DNA of 64,000 bases from UBA7328 sp002471345 (GCA_964011275.1 CAXGOB010000019.1:1-64000), one strand, 5' to 3'; counted from the stretch's first letter, positions 27,403 to 37,360 are shown. Made by a program: numbers and translations. The notes: generated by a model from the letters alone, not told the origin.

Positions 27403-28986
27403 ATGTTTGATTCTTTTGTTTTTTCTGTTCTACTAAAACATATAATGTCAGAAATCGTATCGCCTAACATCAACCAAACTTTAGAACAGAACGGCACTCA
27501 GCCATGTTTTGAGGCCTTTCTTAAAAATGTCAATTCTTCACTTCATAAAGCCTTTTATGAAATCGATGATATAACCGAATTTTCAAAGAAAAGAAGATTC
27601 CCTTCTCATGTCTTAAAAGAGATTTTGTCTGCTGTGCCGTTATCAGTAGCAATTCCATCTGAATATGGAGGAAGAGGCTCACATGTAAAAGAATGTTTAA
27701 GTATTCTTGAAGCAGCATCTTATGAGTCGCTGTCACTTTCTTTAGTATTTGGGATCAATATTGCGCTTTTTATAGAACCTCTAGGAAAGTATGGTCATGA
27801 GAATGTAAAAAAGAGAATATTTGAAAAATTTCTAAAGGATCAGCATATGGGTGGCCTTATGATCACCGAACCAGATTATGGGAGCGATGCTTTAAATATG
27901 CAAACTTCAAATCAACAAATAGGTGACAAATATCATATCAAAGGCACTAAACATTGGCAGGGGCTGACTGGAATGGCAGATTATTGGGTAATGACTTGTA
28001 GAAAGAAAAGTGAAAGTGGGTCTTTAGGAAGAGATATAGACTTCTTCATTACAGATGAACATGATCCAAAGCAAAAGATTAAAGTACTTGAATACTATAA
28101 CAATATCGGTCTCTACCCTATTCCTTATGGATTGAATGAAATTGATATTACTGTTCCAGAAGAAAATAAACTGATACCTGAATCTACAGGTTTGAAATTG
28201 ATGATGGACCTACTTCATAGAAGCAGGTTACAATTTCCAGGAATGGCAATGGGCTTTATTAGAAGGATGTTAGATGATACCTTAGAATATTGTACCAAAA
28301 GGTATGTTGGAGGCAAATCTCTATTAGAGTTAGACAGCATTAAACATCAGGTTTCCAAAATACAAAGTGCTTTCACTATCTGCTCTGCAATGTGTCATAG
28401 GAGTTCACAGTTCAGTGGAATAGATAATAATGTGGCTGGAGATGCCATAGAGGCTAATACTATGAAGGCGTTCATCACTGACTTAATGCAAGACTGTGCC
28501 CAAACATCTGTACAACTTCATGGTGCTATGGGATATAGAGAAGAGCATGTGGCTTCCAGAGGAATTGTTGATTCCAGACCTTTCAGAATATTTGAAGGAT
28601 CAAATGAGATGCTTTATTCGCAAATAGGCGAAATGGTCCTTAAAAAAATGACCCGCCAAAAAACTCTAAACCTGTCTGAGTATTTCAAATCTTTTGAACT
28701 TGTAGAACGTGCTCAAGATCACTTTAAAAAGATGCTAAACATCACATTAGAAGCAGGTCTCTCTCAACGAAAACTAGTAGAACTTGGGAGAATAATTAGT
28801 AGAGTCGCATCTGCTAACATGGTATTACATCTTGGTGAAAGTGGTTTTAAAAATGAATTAATCGAGAGCTGTATAGATATATTAAAGCAAGAAGTGAAAA
28901 GTCTGGTCTGTTCTTTTCAAGAGCACTCTCAAGTGTCTCCTTTTATCGATTACAAAGAAGGAAGTGAGTGGCTTCAATGTTCCTGA
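27403..28986 (+). CDS. Acyl-CoA dehydrogenase family protein
   Basis: A 527-residue FAD-dependent dehydrogenase oxidising acyl-CoA thioesters. Visible are the N-terminal helical domain, the FAD-binding beta domain with GLMITEPDYGSDA, and the C-terminal helical domain with QLHGAMGYREEHVASR and RPFRIFEGSNEM, where the catalytic Glu is expected. About 100 C-terminal residues extend past the usual core. The ATG at 27403 has a GGAGG 7 bases upstream. An internal ATG at 27445 (MSEIVSP) would give a more typical N-terminus, so the start is uncertain. No beta-oxidation genes are adjacent. Confidence 0.88.
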   Translation: MFDSFVFSVLLKHIMSEIVSPNINQTLEQNGTQPCFEAFLKNVNSSLHKAFYEIDDITEFSKKRRFPSHVLKEILSAVPLSVAIPSEYGGRGSHVKECLSILEAASYESLSLSLVFGINIALFIEPLGKYGHENVKKRIFEKFLKDQHMGGLMITEPDYGSDALNMQTSNQQIGDKYHIKGTKHWQGLTGMADYWVMTCRKKSESGSLGRDIDFFITDEHDPKQKIKVLEYYNNIGLYPIPYGLNEIDITVPEENKLIPESTGLKLMMDLLHRSRLQFPGMAMGFIRRMLDDTLEYCTKRYVGGKSLLELDSIKHQVSKIQSAFTICSAMCHRSSQFSGIDNNVAGDAIEANTMKAFITDLMQDCAQTSVQLHGAMGYREEHVASRGIVDSRPFRIFEGSNEMLYSQIGEMVLKKMTRQKTLNLSEYFKSFELVERAQDHFKKMLNITLEAGLSQRKLVELGRIISRVASANMVLHLGESGFKNELIESCIDILKQEVKSLVCSFQEHSQVSPFIDYKEGSEWLQCS

Positions 28987-28993
28987 TTAAAGT

Positions 28994-29851
28994 TTAGACC
29001 TTTAAAAACACTCCAAAAGAATAGGAAGGTGCAGCATAAATAATTTTTCCATCTAAAGCCGTTCCATAGCTTGCCGAAACACCCACTTTAGATGTTATCT
29101 GATAGGATATTTCTCCAGTCAGACTTGTAACTTCACTATTATTAGCAAAGAAAGAACCATCTATTGCTCCTGACTCTTCGTTATTCCTTGATTTTATAAC
29201 ATCATATCTTCCAGTCACATATAATTTTTGAGAAAATATTCCTATCCCCAATTCTGCTCCGTATCTTATTTCGTCTGAAAACCCTCGAATTCTTAGATTA
29301 TATCCTCCATATACATTTCCATAAGCAGAAAATGCATCATTACCGCCTAAGGGTATACCGGCATCAATTCTGAATATTTGATTGAATTCACCATCCCCTG
29401 TTTGCAAATTTCCAGCTAGTCCTCCAGCATTTTCACCAAGAGGTATTCCAAAGATTATTGAAGCTGAAATCGATATAGCAGAATGTTGAAATACTCCATA
29501 TTTCAAAGTGATCTCAGCATCTCCCGGAGAGTTTATTGCTTCACCGGGAGTAATAATTTCATTGGTTGTTCCTGATATCAAATTATTGACAACATTCCTA
29601 CTGAGCAATGGAACATTTATAACTCCTGTAAATTTGTTAGTAAATCCATACTCACCATAAAATGTGGTATTGTATAGTCCCGTGGTAACATTTGGGTCTT
29701 TGAGGCCTCCAAGAGTATAATGTTGATCAGCGTTAACCCACCATTCAGATAATTTGAAATACCCCTTCCCTTTAGGTTGAGGCCATCCTCCACCCGAATA
29801 GACTGAGCTGAACATAAAGAATGATGATATTAAGATTAGTATTCTTTTCAT
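28994..29851 (-). CDS. Outer-membrane beta-barrel protein, partner of DM13 lipoprotein
   Basis: A 285-residue protein with a Sec signal peptide (about 1-19, ending VYSG). The mature part alternates short amphipathic strands and glycine-rich turns and ends in FGVFLKV, as expected for an outer-membrane barrel. Text-level features suggest a transporter-like porin, but I cannot assign a family with certainty. It lies 21 bases downstream of the Big2-DM13 lipoprotein on the same strand, so the two are probably co-expressed at the outer membrane. Confidence 0.7.
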   Translation of the reverse strand: MKRILILISSFFMFSSVYSGGGWPQPKGKGYFKLSEWWVNADQHYTLGGLKDPNVTTGLYNTTFYGEYGFTNKFTGVINVPLLSRNVVNNLISGTTNEIITPGEAINSPGDAEITLKYGVFQHSAISISASIIFGIPLGENAGGLAGNLQTGDGEFNQIFRIDAGIPLGGNDAFSAYGNVYGGYNLRIRGFSDEIRYGAELGIGIFSQKLYVTGRYDVIKSRNNEESGAIDGSFFANNSEVTSLTGEISYQITSKVGVSASYGTALDGKIIYAAPSYSFGVFLKV

Positions 29852-29872
29852 TTCTAATTAATATGAATGTGA

Positions 29873-30547
29873 TTATTCAAATACACCATCACCAACTTTT
29901 ACATTGAATGGCTTACAGAAATATAATACATGGCTGTAATCATTGATAGCGACATCATCGATTTCATAATTATGTACACCTTTAAACGTAGTCACCTCAC
30001 CTATTACCAAAGCATCATTTACTGTACTTGGATTATTGGTTAGATATATATATAGTCCTGGCAACACATCATCAGTTTCATAATCTTCACCAAAAGCTAG
30101 ATTAACTCCTGTCTCTGTAGATGTCAATACAAAGTCTCCTTTCAAAGCATAAGAACTCGTTGATCTTAAGCTCCCCATTCTTTCATTCGGAACTTCAATG
30201 GTTTCTTCATCGACGGCTATTACCTTCTCCACTCTTATAGCCTCTCCTTCATAATTAATAGTGGCTGAAATAATGACTTCCCCTTTCTCCCTTGCCCATA
30301 ACAATCCATCCTCGCTAATTATTGCAATATTGTCATTGCTACTGGACCAACTAACTTCAGTGTCTTCGGCTCTACCGACATTATTAAAAAACTGAACTTG
30401 TAATTGAATTGTTTCATCGATACCTATTGTATCTAAAGCGGTTATGAACCTCAATTGAGGCTCAACAAAATCTTCAACTATATCATCACCTATACAACTA
30501 TAGAGGCTAATAAAAAGCAGAATTATCAAATACTTGTAATATTTCAT
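29873..30547 (-). CDS. Lipoprotein with Big2 Ig-like and DM13 domains
   Basis: A 224-residue protein with lipoprotein signal ending SLYSC (Cys18). Residues 35-110 resemble a Big2 bacterial Ig-like domain (VSWSSSNDNIAIISEDGLLWAR). Residues 130-224 resemble a DM13 domain: LKGDFVLTSTETG, PGLYIYLTNNP, HNYEIDDVAINDYSHVLYFCKPFNV. The Cys in LYFCKPF is the conserved DM13 cysteine, which has been proposed to take part in redox or haem-linked chemistry. It is upstream of the barrel gene at 28994. Confidence 0.75.
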   Translation of the reverse strand: MKYYKYLIILLFISLYSCIGDDIVEDFVEPQLRFITALDTIGIDETIQLQVQFFNNVGRAEDTEVSWSSSNDNIAIISEDGLLWAREKGEVIISATINYEGEAIRVEKVIAVDEETIEVPNERMGSLRSTSSYALKGDFVLTSTETGVNLAFGEDYETDDVLPGLYIYLTNNPSTVNDALVIGEVTTFKGVHNYEIDDVAINDYSHVLYFCKPFNVKVGDGVFE

Positions 30548-30777
30548 ATCGATTATAAATCAGTTACGAAGAAAATCCATATGAACATGAATGGCAACTA
30601 AATGAAGCTGATTTTAGAATAAAAGTTCTACTCACTCCATAAGTACATAATTCTTTGATTGTTCACGCAACCCCTCTTTACATCAATGTTTCTATATACT
30701 CATGAGCATTATAAAATTGTGCTCTAAGGTTGTATTTTTCAGTGTGAAAATGACTAGTCAAAACATAATCCCTTTGA

Positions 30778-32142
30778 ATGAATGAACTAAAAACGAAAGC
30801 AAAACCACGTTTGTCAAGAGCCGCCATATGGAATATGTCGGTCGGTTTCTTAGGTATACAAATGGGTTTTGGTCTCCAAAATGGTAATGCAAGTAGGATC
30901 TTACAAACATTTGGCGCTGATGTTCATGAATTGTCCTGGTTTTGGTTGGTCGCACCTGTGACCGGGATGGTTGTACAACCCATTATTGGACATTTAAGCG
31001 ATAAGAGCTGGGGACGTCTTGGAAGGCGAAAACCATATTTTCTTTTAGGAGCAGTTCTAGCTTCAATTGGACTTATTCTAATGCCAAATGCAGATATGTT
31101 CGTGGCTTTTCTTCCAGCATTATGGGTAGGAGCAGGTATGCTGATGGTAATGGATGCATCTTTTAACATTGCAATGGAGCCATTCAGAGCTCTAGTAGCT
31201 GACAATCTGCCGACCGAGCAGAGGACTGCTGGCTTCTCAATACAAACCGTATTAATTGGAATAGGAGCTGTGATAGGTTCTTGGCTCCCTACAATTCTGG
31301 CAGATTGGTTTAACATGGCTACTACCGCTACAGATGGAAGTCTACCAGCTAACTTGGTATGGTCCTTTATAATAGGAGCCATTATTTTGATGATGGCCAT
31401 TATTTGGACCTTGGTAACAACCAAAGAATATAGTCCAGAAGAGCTGAAGGAGTTTTCTGATGTTCCAGAAGATAGTGACTCTGATAAGCGTAGTTTTTTT
31501 ACTGCTTTTAAAGAAGACTTTTCTAATATGCCTAAAACAATGCGTCAACTAGGTTGGGTGCAGTTTTGTAGTTGGTTTGCGTTGTTTGGAATGTGGGTAT
31601 TCACCACCCCTGCAATAGCCCAACATATATATGGTCTAGATCCTACGGATAGTTCTAGCCAATCTTTCAATGATGCAGGTAATATGGTCGGTTATATTTT
31701 TGGTGTTTACAACCTTGTTGCAACTGTATATGCTTTCTTACTTCCTTCTATTGCTCGAAAAATAGGAAGAAAAAACACACATGCTTTCTCTTTACTTATG
31801 GGAGGCCTAGGTTTGATTTCTATATACTTCATAGGTGATAAAGATTTACTAATTCTACCTATGATTGGTATAGGAATAGCATGGGCCAGTATTCTGGCTA
31901 TGCCTTATGCCATTTTAGGAGGGTCTATTCCTCCTGCCAAAATGGGTATCTATATGGGAATATTTAACCTTTTTATCACCATCCCACAAATACTGAATGC
32001 TTTGATTGGAGGTCCAATGGTGAAATATATGTATGGAAATCAAGCCATTTTTTCTCTTGTAGCCTCTGGAGTAGTAATGTGCATAGGTGCATATTTAGTG
32101 AGATACGTAGAGGATACTGATGACATAACAATTGCTACCTAA
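30778..32142 (+). CDS. MFS sugar transporter (SLC45-like), probable maltose importer
   Basis: A 454-residue inner-membrane protein with about 12 hydrophobic segments. The loop DKSWGRLGRRKPYF after the second or third helix is the RxGRRKP-type motif of the sucrose/maltose:H+ symporter branch. In other Bacteroidota such a gene accompanies pgmB and GH65; here it lies 5-8 kb downstream on the same strand, separated by unrelated genes. Maltose transport is therefore an inference from family and neighbourhood. Confidence 0.88.
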   Translation: MNELKTKAKPRLSRAAIWNMSVGFLGIQMGFGLQNGNASRILQTFGADVHELSWFWLVAPVTGMVVQPIIGHLSDKSWGRLGRRKPYFLLGAVLASIGLILMPNADMFVAFLPALWVGAGMLMVMDASFNIAMEPFRALVADNLPTEQRTAGFSIQTVLIGIGAVIGSWLPTILADWFNMATTATDGSLPANLVWSFIIGAIILMMAIIWTLVTTKEYSPEELKEFSDVPEDSDSDKRSFFTAFKEDFSNMPKTMRQLGWVQFCSWFALFGMWVFTTPAIAQHIYGLDPTDSSSQSFNDAGNMVGYIFGVYNLVATVYAFLLPSIARKIGRKNTHAFSLLMGGLGLISIYFIGDKDLLILPMIGIGIAWASILAMPYAILGGSIPPAKMGIYMGIFNLFITIPQILNALIGGPMVKYMYGNQAIFSLVASGVVMCIGAYLVRYVEDTDDITIAT

Positions 32143-32143
32143 A

Positions 32144-32608
32144 TTGAAAATAAGACTTATCTGGATAGGGAAGGCTAAACAAAAATTCACTAAAGAAGCC
32201 ACTGATCTTTACTTAAAAAGATTAAAACACTATGCTAAAATAGAGGTTGTAGAGCTGAAAGATGTAAAAGCCAGCTCCTCCAGAACTCAAAAAGAAAAAG
32301 AAGCTAAACTCTTCGAGAAATATGTAGAAAAGGGAGCCTACTCCATTTGCCTCGATGAGAAAGGCAAGGAGTACACATCAATTGGATTATCAAAAATGAT
32401 TGCTTCCCTTCAGAATCAATCTACAAAAGAAATCAATATAATTATTGGGGGAGCCTTTGGATTTCAAAGTTCTATTTTAGAAAAAGCGAATGCAAAATGG
32501 TCTCTTAGTCAACTGACATTACCTCATGACATGTGTAGGATATTACTTACAGAACAACTATACAGGTCTTTCACCATATTAAATAATGAAAAATACCATA
32601 ATCCCTAA
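32144..32608 (+). CDS. rlmH: 23S rRNA (pseudouridine1915-N3)-methyltransferase RlmH
   Basis: SPOUT-family methyltransferase modifying pseudouridine 1915 of 23S rRNA. The 154 residues begin KIRLIWIGK, include ICLDEKGKEYTS and the knot region IIGGAFGFQ, and end with the family-typical LPHDMCRILLTEQLYRSFTILNNEKYHNP-like tail ending EKYHNP. TTG at 32144 is chosen because RlmH proteins start with this strand and the codon follows the MFS stop by one base; TTG at 32132 would add four residues and overlap the MFS gene. Confidence 0.93.
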   Translation: MKIRLIWIGKAKQKFTKEATDLYLKRLKHYAKIEVVELKDVKASSSRTQKEKEAKLFEKYVEKGAYSICLDEKGKEYTSIGLSKMIASLQNQSTKEINIIIGGAFGFQSSILEKANAKWSLSQLTLPHDMCRILLTEQLYRSFTILNNEKYHNP

Positions 32609-32616
32609 GTAAGAAG

Positions 32617-34047
32617 TTATCCTTTTTCCTCTATCACTTCTTTAGATTTCTTAGCCTCAGTCTCCAATACATTCATCATGATACTATCCATATTTTCAGC
32701 TGGAATTTTTGAGAGTAAAATCTTTTTGTCTTTATCCATTAAAAGAATGAGAGGTGTAGATCTTACAAAGTATTTGGAAGTTACTCTTGACCTCATGTAT
32801 TGATCTCCAGTGTTAAGAAAAGTCATCATATTCTTTTCAGTTACTCCAGTCCAACACGTTTCATATTTTTTACCGATTTGGTTACAAATAGAAACTACTC
32901 TGACACCATCGTCTTTGTATTTTTCTTGAAAATCTACTAAGTAAGGCATTGCCTTTGTACAATGACCACAATCCGGAGCCCAAAAAATAAGCACCGTGTA
33001 ATCAGCTTGGAACAAACTCAATGTAAACTCATCTCCGTCCTCTTCAAATGTTGTGAAATCGGGTGCAATCTTCCCAATTAAAGTGGGCTCCATACTTTTA
33101 GCATTACTCACTATTTCCTCCAGGTTTTCCTCTTTGACCCACGGGGCGAGCCCTTTGTCATAATAATTTAAGGCTAAATGAACATACGCTCCATCTAGAC
33201 CTATATACTTTGAGTTTCCATACTTATTTAAGAAATGACTTAAATAATACTGAAATGTCTTTTCTGCAGGTTTCATTTGATTCAATAAAAAATCCAATGA
33301 TAGATTAATAGAATCTGCATTAATAGGAGTCAGTTTATCAATATAAAAATCAATCTTCTTATGGAGAAATGGAGTTCTCAGAGAAGCTGGATTTCCCAAA
33401 TCCACCCCATCTAAATAATGCTCTTTATAGTATCTATATTTTTGAAGCTCTTTCTCCTCTTCGCTTCCTTGAAAACTAGGTACTTCAAAAGTCATATTCG
33501 CATTTATAATCATTGAGAACACTTGGCCTTGATGCTTTTCTATAAGTGATTTTTGATACGCTTCTACTGTATCAGCAAGATCACTCTTTTGTTGATTCCC
33601 TTCTTCTTGAGTTATTTCATTTTTCGAAACCAGAGTATCGATTTCTGATAACAGCACCCTCTGTTTTGAGAGATAATTGATGTAACTATAAAAAGCTTCA
33701 TTTTCCTCTGAGCCTGATATCTCAGTTGCTTCTTTCTCCTTATAATCCGTTTTGATACTAAATTCCTGATCTTCAGTATTTACTAAAAATTGAAAAAAAG
33801 TATTGTTAGGTTTTGCCACAAGCATATACATTCCGGGATCCAATGCCTCCTCTCTTTTATATTCAAATTTGTACTTTGATTTAGCTATGAGCGTATCCTG
33901 GATAAGGATTTTCTCCCCAAAATGATATGCTATTAATAAGGTGTCATTTTCATAATTCTTGTATTCTATTTCAATGTTTACAACTGAGTTTGCAAAAACT
34001 GATGCAACGAATAGGGAGAAAATTAGAGGTAATAATGTTTTTCTCAT
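32617..34047 (-). CDS. Periplasmic thioredoxin-like protein (DUF4369-type N-terminus)
   Basis: A 476-residue exported protein. A signal peptide (about 1-19, ending VFAN) precedes a beta-rich DUF4369-like domain (20-115), a helical middle region (DUF5106-like, 115-320) and a C-terminal thioredoxin domain with FWAPDCGHCTKAMPYL (active site CGHC, near residue 355). Such proteins reduce or reshuffle disulfides in the periplasm of Bacteroidota. It is monocistronic, ending 8 bases from convergent rlmH. Confidence 0.88.
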   Translation of the reverse strand: MRKTLLPLIFSLFVASVFANSVVNIEIEYKNYENDTLLIAYHFGEKILIQDTLIAKSKYKFEYKREEALDPGMYMLVAKPNNTFFQFLVNTEDQEFSIKTDYKEKEATEISGSEENEAFYSYINYLSKQRVLLSEIDTLVSKNEITQEEGNQQKSDLADTVEAYQKSLIEKHQGQVFSMIINANMTFEVPSFQGSEEEKELQKYRYYKEHYLDGVDLGNPASLRTPFLHKKIDFYIDKLTPINADSINLSLDFLLNQMKPAEKTFQYYLSHFLNKYGNSKYIGLDGAYVHLALNYYDKGLAPWVKEENLEEIVSNAKSMEPTLIGKIAPDFTTFEEDGDEFTLSLFQADYTVLIFWAPDCGHCTKAMPYLVDFQEKYKDDGVRVVSICNQIGKKYETCWTGVTEKNMMTFLNTGDQYMRSRVTSKYFVRSTPLILLMDKDKKILLSKIPAENMDSIMMNVLETEAKKSKEVIEEKG

Positions 34048-34184
34048 TGTAATTGAAGTGATATTTAAAACCGTACTTATAACGATATTCTAACATAAAT
34101 AGGTTAACAGGTTGTAGATTTTTTTTGAGTTATTTAACAGGAAAGCAAAAATTATTCCAGCACTTGGGTTGAATTTAATTGGTC

Positions 34185-35120
34185 TTAGCCATTTTGACCT
34201 GCTAAAAGATATAAAACAGCCATTCTAATAGCTACTCCATTTTCAACTTGATCTAATATTATTGAATGTTCTGAATCAGCAAGGTCACTTGAAATTTCCA
34301 CTCCCCTATTTATTGGGCCTGGATGCATAATTGTAATTTCTTTTGAAAGCTTATTTACACGATCAAGGGTAATTCCATAATAAGTGGAATATTCTCTTAA
34401 ACTGGGAATAAATTTCTCGTCCTGCCTTTCAAACTGGATTCTCAAAACATTAGCAACATCACACCATTCTAAAGCTTTGTCGATATCATATTCTACATCT
34501 ATTCCTAAAGAAGTTGTCATTTTGGGTATTAAGGTGGGAGGGCCACATACTTTGACCTGAGCTCCAAGTTTCTTCAAGCAAAATATATTACTTAACGCAA
34601 CTCTAGAATGCATAATATCTCCTATAATACAAACTTTAAGGTCATTAAAATTTTTATACTTTTCTCTAATAGAATAACTATCTAATAAAGCCTGTGTGGG
34701 ATGTTCATGCGTACCATCACCCGCATTGATGACATTAGCATTGATCTTATTTGCTAAGAAATGTGGAGCTCCTTGTGTAGGATGTCTGAGCACTACCATA
34801 TCCACCTTCATACTCAGAATGTTATTCACTGTATCAAGTAGGGTCTCTCCTTTCGTTACAGATGAACTGGAAGCTGAAAAATTAACAACATCAGCAGAAA
34901 GTCGTTTCTCTGCTAATTCAAATGAAATCTTTGTTCTTGTAGAGTTTTCAAAGAATAAATTTGCTATAGTAATATCCCTCAGTGAAGGAACTTTTTTAAT
35001 AGGTCTATTTATAACTTCTTTAAACCCATCCGCGGTCTGAAATATGAGGTTAATATCATTAGGAGTCAGGTCTTTTATTCCTAATAAATGGTTTGTACTC
35101 AATACTGTTTCTTTCGACAA
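34185..35120 (-). CDS. pyrB: Aspartate carbamoyltransferase catalytic subunit
   Basis: Second step of pyrimidine synthesis: carbamoyl phosphate plus aspartate to carbamoyl aspartate. The 311 residues show the carbamoyl-phosphate motif FFENSTRTKISFE near residue 57, HPTQALLD and MHPGPINRGVEI. The length fits the catalytic chain. No regulatory pyrI follows. It ends a seven-gene run and starts 8 bases after pyrR, as in the pyr operons of Gram-positive bacteria and Bacteroidota. Confidence 0.96.
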   Translation of the reverse strand: MSKETVLSTNHLLGIKDLTPNDINLIFQTADGFKEVINRPIKKVPSLRDITIANLFFENSTRTKISFELAEKRLSADVVNFSASSSSVTKGETLLDTVNNILSMKVDMVVLRHPTQGAPHFLANKINANVINAGDGTHEHPTQALLDSYSIREKYKNFNDLKVCIIGDIMHSRVALSNIFCLKKLGAQVKVCGPPTLIPKMTTSLGIDVEYDIDKALEWCDVANVLRIQFERQDEKFIPSLREYSTYYGITLDRVNKLSKEITIMHPGPINRGVEISSDLADSEHSIILDQVENGVAIRMAVLYLLAGQNG

Positions 35121-35128
35121 ATCAGAAG

Positions 35129-35671
35129 TTATTTATCATCAAAAAATAGAATTTCATCTTTATCAGAATGTTCACTCCAATATACCCTCACATAGGCCTC
35201 ATTCAATGCATCTACCGTTATTCCGACATAATTAGGTTGTATAGGAAGGTGCCTATTGAACCTTCTATCTACAAAAACCATGAGTTCTACACTATCGGGA
35301 CGACCTAATTGCTGTAAAGCATTCATTGCAGATTGTATGGTTCTACCTGTATATAAGACGTCATCTAGTAGTATCACCTTTTTACCTTCTACAATGAAGT
35401 CCATTTCATTTTTACTTGGAGTTAGAGATCTTCCTCTTCTGAAGTCATCACGAAAAAATGTAATATCCAATTTTCCATATTTCAACTTTGGTACCTGTCC
35501 AAAAGCTTCTAAATGCGTAATCAGTCTATCAGAAAAAAGTGCTCCTTTCTCTTGGATTCCAACTATGCATGTATCAGAAAAGTCCCCATAGTTTTCTATA
35601 AGCTGCTGACAAAGTCTATCCAAAGTTAGATTGAACTTCTGTTTTGCTAAAATGACTTTTCCCTTTTCCAT
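35129..35671 (-). CDS. pyrR: PyrR: uracil phosphoribosyltransferase / pyr regulator
   Basis: A 180-residue type I phosphoribosyltransferase with the PRPP loop VILLDDVLYTGRTIQSAM near residue 95-112 and the PyrR signature LVDRRFNRHLPIQPNYVG-like region (DRRFNRHLPI). It converts uracil and PRPP to UMP; in Firmicutes it is also an RNA-binding attenuator. No anti-terminator leader can be recognised before pyrB here because only 8 bases separate the genes, so a regulatory role is not shown by the sequence. Confidence 0.94.
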   Translation of the reverse strand: MEKGKVILAKQKFNLTLDRLCQQLIENYGDFSDTCIVGIQEKGALFSDRLITHLEAFGQVPKLKYGKLDITFFRDDFRRGRSLTPSKNEMDFIVEGKKVILLDDVLYTGRTIQSAMNALQQLGRPDSVELMVFVDRRFNRHLPIQPNYVGITVDALNEAYVRVYWSEHSDKDEILFFDDK

Positions 35672-35682
35672 GAGGCTGTGTC

Positions 35683-37359
35683 CTAGTTCTTTTTTTGTTT
35701 TTTTGCCCAGGTATCTCTGAGACCTACTGTTTTATTAAAAACTTTTCGGTTTTCACTACTTTCTTGATCACAGACAAAATACCCTTTTCTCATAAATTGG
35801 TACTGATCACCTGGTTTTGCATCTTTCAGAAATGGCTCCATAGGTACATCTTTCAATGTGATTTTTGAGTTTTCATTAAAGAATTCAAGGAATTCTTTGT
35901 CTTCATGACCATCAGGAACCTCTTCAGTAAATAGTCTATCATACTCCTCCACATCAGCATAAAAAGCATGGTTTATAGAAACCCAGTGTAAAGTTCCCTT
36001 TGCTTTTATCCCTGAAGTATCTGAACCACTTTTACTATTTTGATGATAAATACATCTCACTTCTTTCACTTCTCCATTCTCATCCAGTTCATATGACTCA
36101 CATGTAATGATATACGCATTTTTCAATCTTACAGATCTATCAGGACCTAACCTGAAAAATTTCTTAGGTGGATCCACCATAAAATCTCCTTTCTCTATAA
36201 AGATCTCCCTAGAGAAAGGCATATCATGACTTTTACTATTCTCTTCCTCAGGATTGTCAACAGCCGAAAGTATCTCTGTTTTATCTTGGGGGAAATTAGT
36301 GATTACGACTTTAATTGGATCCAACACTGCCATTGCTCTGGTAGCTGTCTTATTTAATTCATCTCTCACACAAGATTCGAGAAGAGCAATATCGATTAAG
36401 TTTTCACGCTTTGCAATTCCCACTTTGTCACAGAATGTTCTAATTGCAGCCGCAGGATAACCTCTTCTACGCATACCTGAAATTGTAGACATTCGAGGAT
36501 CATCCCAATTGTCAACTAAGCCTTCCTGAACCAACTTTAGCAATTTTCTTTTACTGGTGATCATGTAAGACACATTCAGTCTTGCAAATTCTGTTTGCTT
36601 TGAAGGAAATATCCCTAAGTTTTCAATAAACCAATCATATAATGGCCTGTGATGAATAAACTCCAACGAACATAAAGAATGAGTGATACCTTCAATGCTG
36701 TCAGATTGTCCATGAGCAAAATCATACATAGGATAAATACACCAATCATCACCAGTACGATGATGTGTAGCTTTTTTCACTCTGTATATCACAGGGTCTC
36801 TCATGTGCATATTGGGGGATTCCATATCTATTTTTGCCCTAAGCACCATATCACCGTCTTCAACCTTTCCATTTTTCATGTCCTCAAACAATTGAAGACT
36901 TTCTTCTTTTGGACGATTTCTAAATGGACTTTCTTTTCCAGAAGATGTAGGCGTTCCTTTTTGCTCAGCTATTTCATCTACTGATGATTCATCTATGAAG
37001 GCTAAATCATTGGAAATGAGTTTTTGAGCGAACTCATAAAGCTGACTAAAATAATCCGATGCGTAACACTCATTAGCCCATTCAAAACCCAACCATTTAA
37101 CATCTTTTTTAATGGCATCCACATAAGAAGTATCCTCAGTAAGTGGATTGGTATCATCAAATCTTAGATTTGTCTTACCGTTATATGTCTGAGCTATCCC
37201 AAAATTGAGACAGATAGCTTTTGCGTGACCTATGTGTAAGTATCCGTTTGGTTCAGGAGGAAAACGAGTATGTATTTTTCCTTTATGAAGACCATTTTTT
37301 AAATCATCTTCAATGATTTCTTCAATGAAATTTTTAGATGCTTTTTTATCCTCTGTCAT
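35683..37359 (-). CDS. glnS: Glutamine--tRNA ligase
   Basis: Class I synthetase charging tRNA-Gln directly. The 558 residues contain PPEPNGYLHIGHAK (HIGH) near residue 33, the GlnRS-specific RFDDTNP, and ITSKRKL (KMSKS equivalent), followed by the C-terminal beta-barrel anticodon domains. Length matches bacterial GlnRS. It sits 1 base after argS and 11 before pyrR, within one operon. Confidence 0.97.
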   Translation of the reverse strand: MTEDKKASKNFIEEIIEDDLKNGLHKGKIHTRFPPEPNGYLHIGHAKAICLNFGIAQTYNGKTNLRFDDTNPLTEDTSYVDAIKKDVKWLGFEWANECYASDYFSQLYEFAQKLISNDLAFIDESSVDEIAEQKGTPTSSGKESPFRNRPKEESLQLFEDMKNGKVEDGDMVLRAKIDMESPNMHMRDPVIYRVKKATHHRTGDDWCIYPMYDFAHGQSDSIEGITHSLCSLEFIHHRPLYDWFIENLGIFPSKQTEFARLNVSYMITSKRKLLKLVQEGLVDNWDDPRMSTISGMRRRGYPAAAIRTFCDKVGIAKRENLIDIALLESCVRDELNKTATRAMAVLDPIKVVITNFPQDKTEILSAVDNPEEENSKSHDMPFSREIFIEKGDFMVDPPKKFFRLGPDRSVRLKNAYIITCESYELDENGEVKEVRCIYHQNSKSGSDTSGIKAKGTLHWVSINHAFYADVEEYDRLFTEEVPDGHEDKEFLEFFNENSKITLKDVPMEPFLKDAKPGDQYQFMRKGYFVCDQESSENRKVFNKTVGLRDTWAKKQKKN

Positions 37360-37360
37360 T

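Noticed and set aside
30704..30724. GAGCA ... TGCTC inverted pair before the MFS gene as a sugar-repressor operator
   Set aside because: Only 5 bp per arm and no similar site before pgmB, GH65 or GH13, and no regulator gene nearby.
30924..31548. Minus-strand open frames inside the MFS gene
   Set aside because: They overlap a complete transporter gene and show low-complexity composition with no recognisable family; they are shadows of the real frame.
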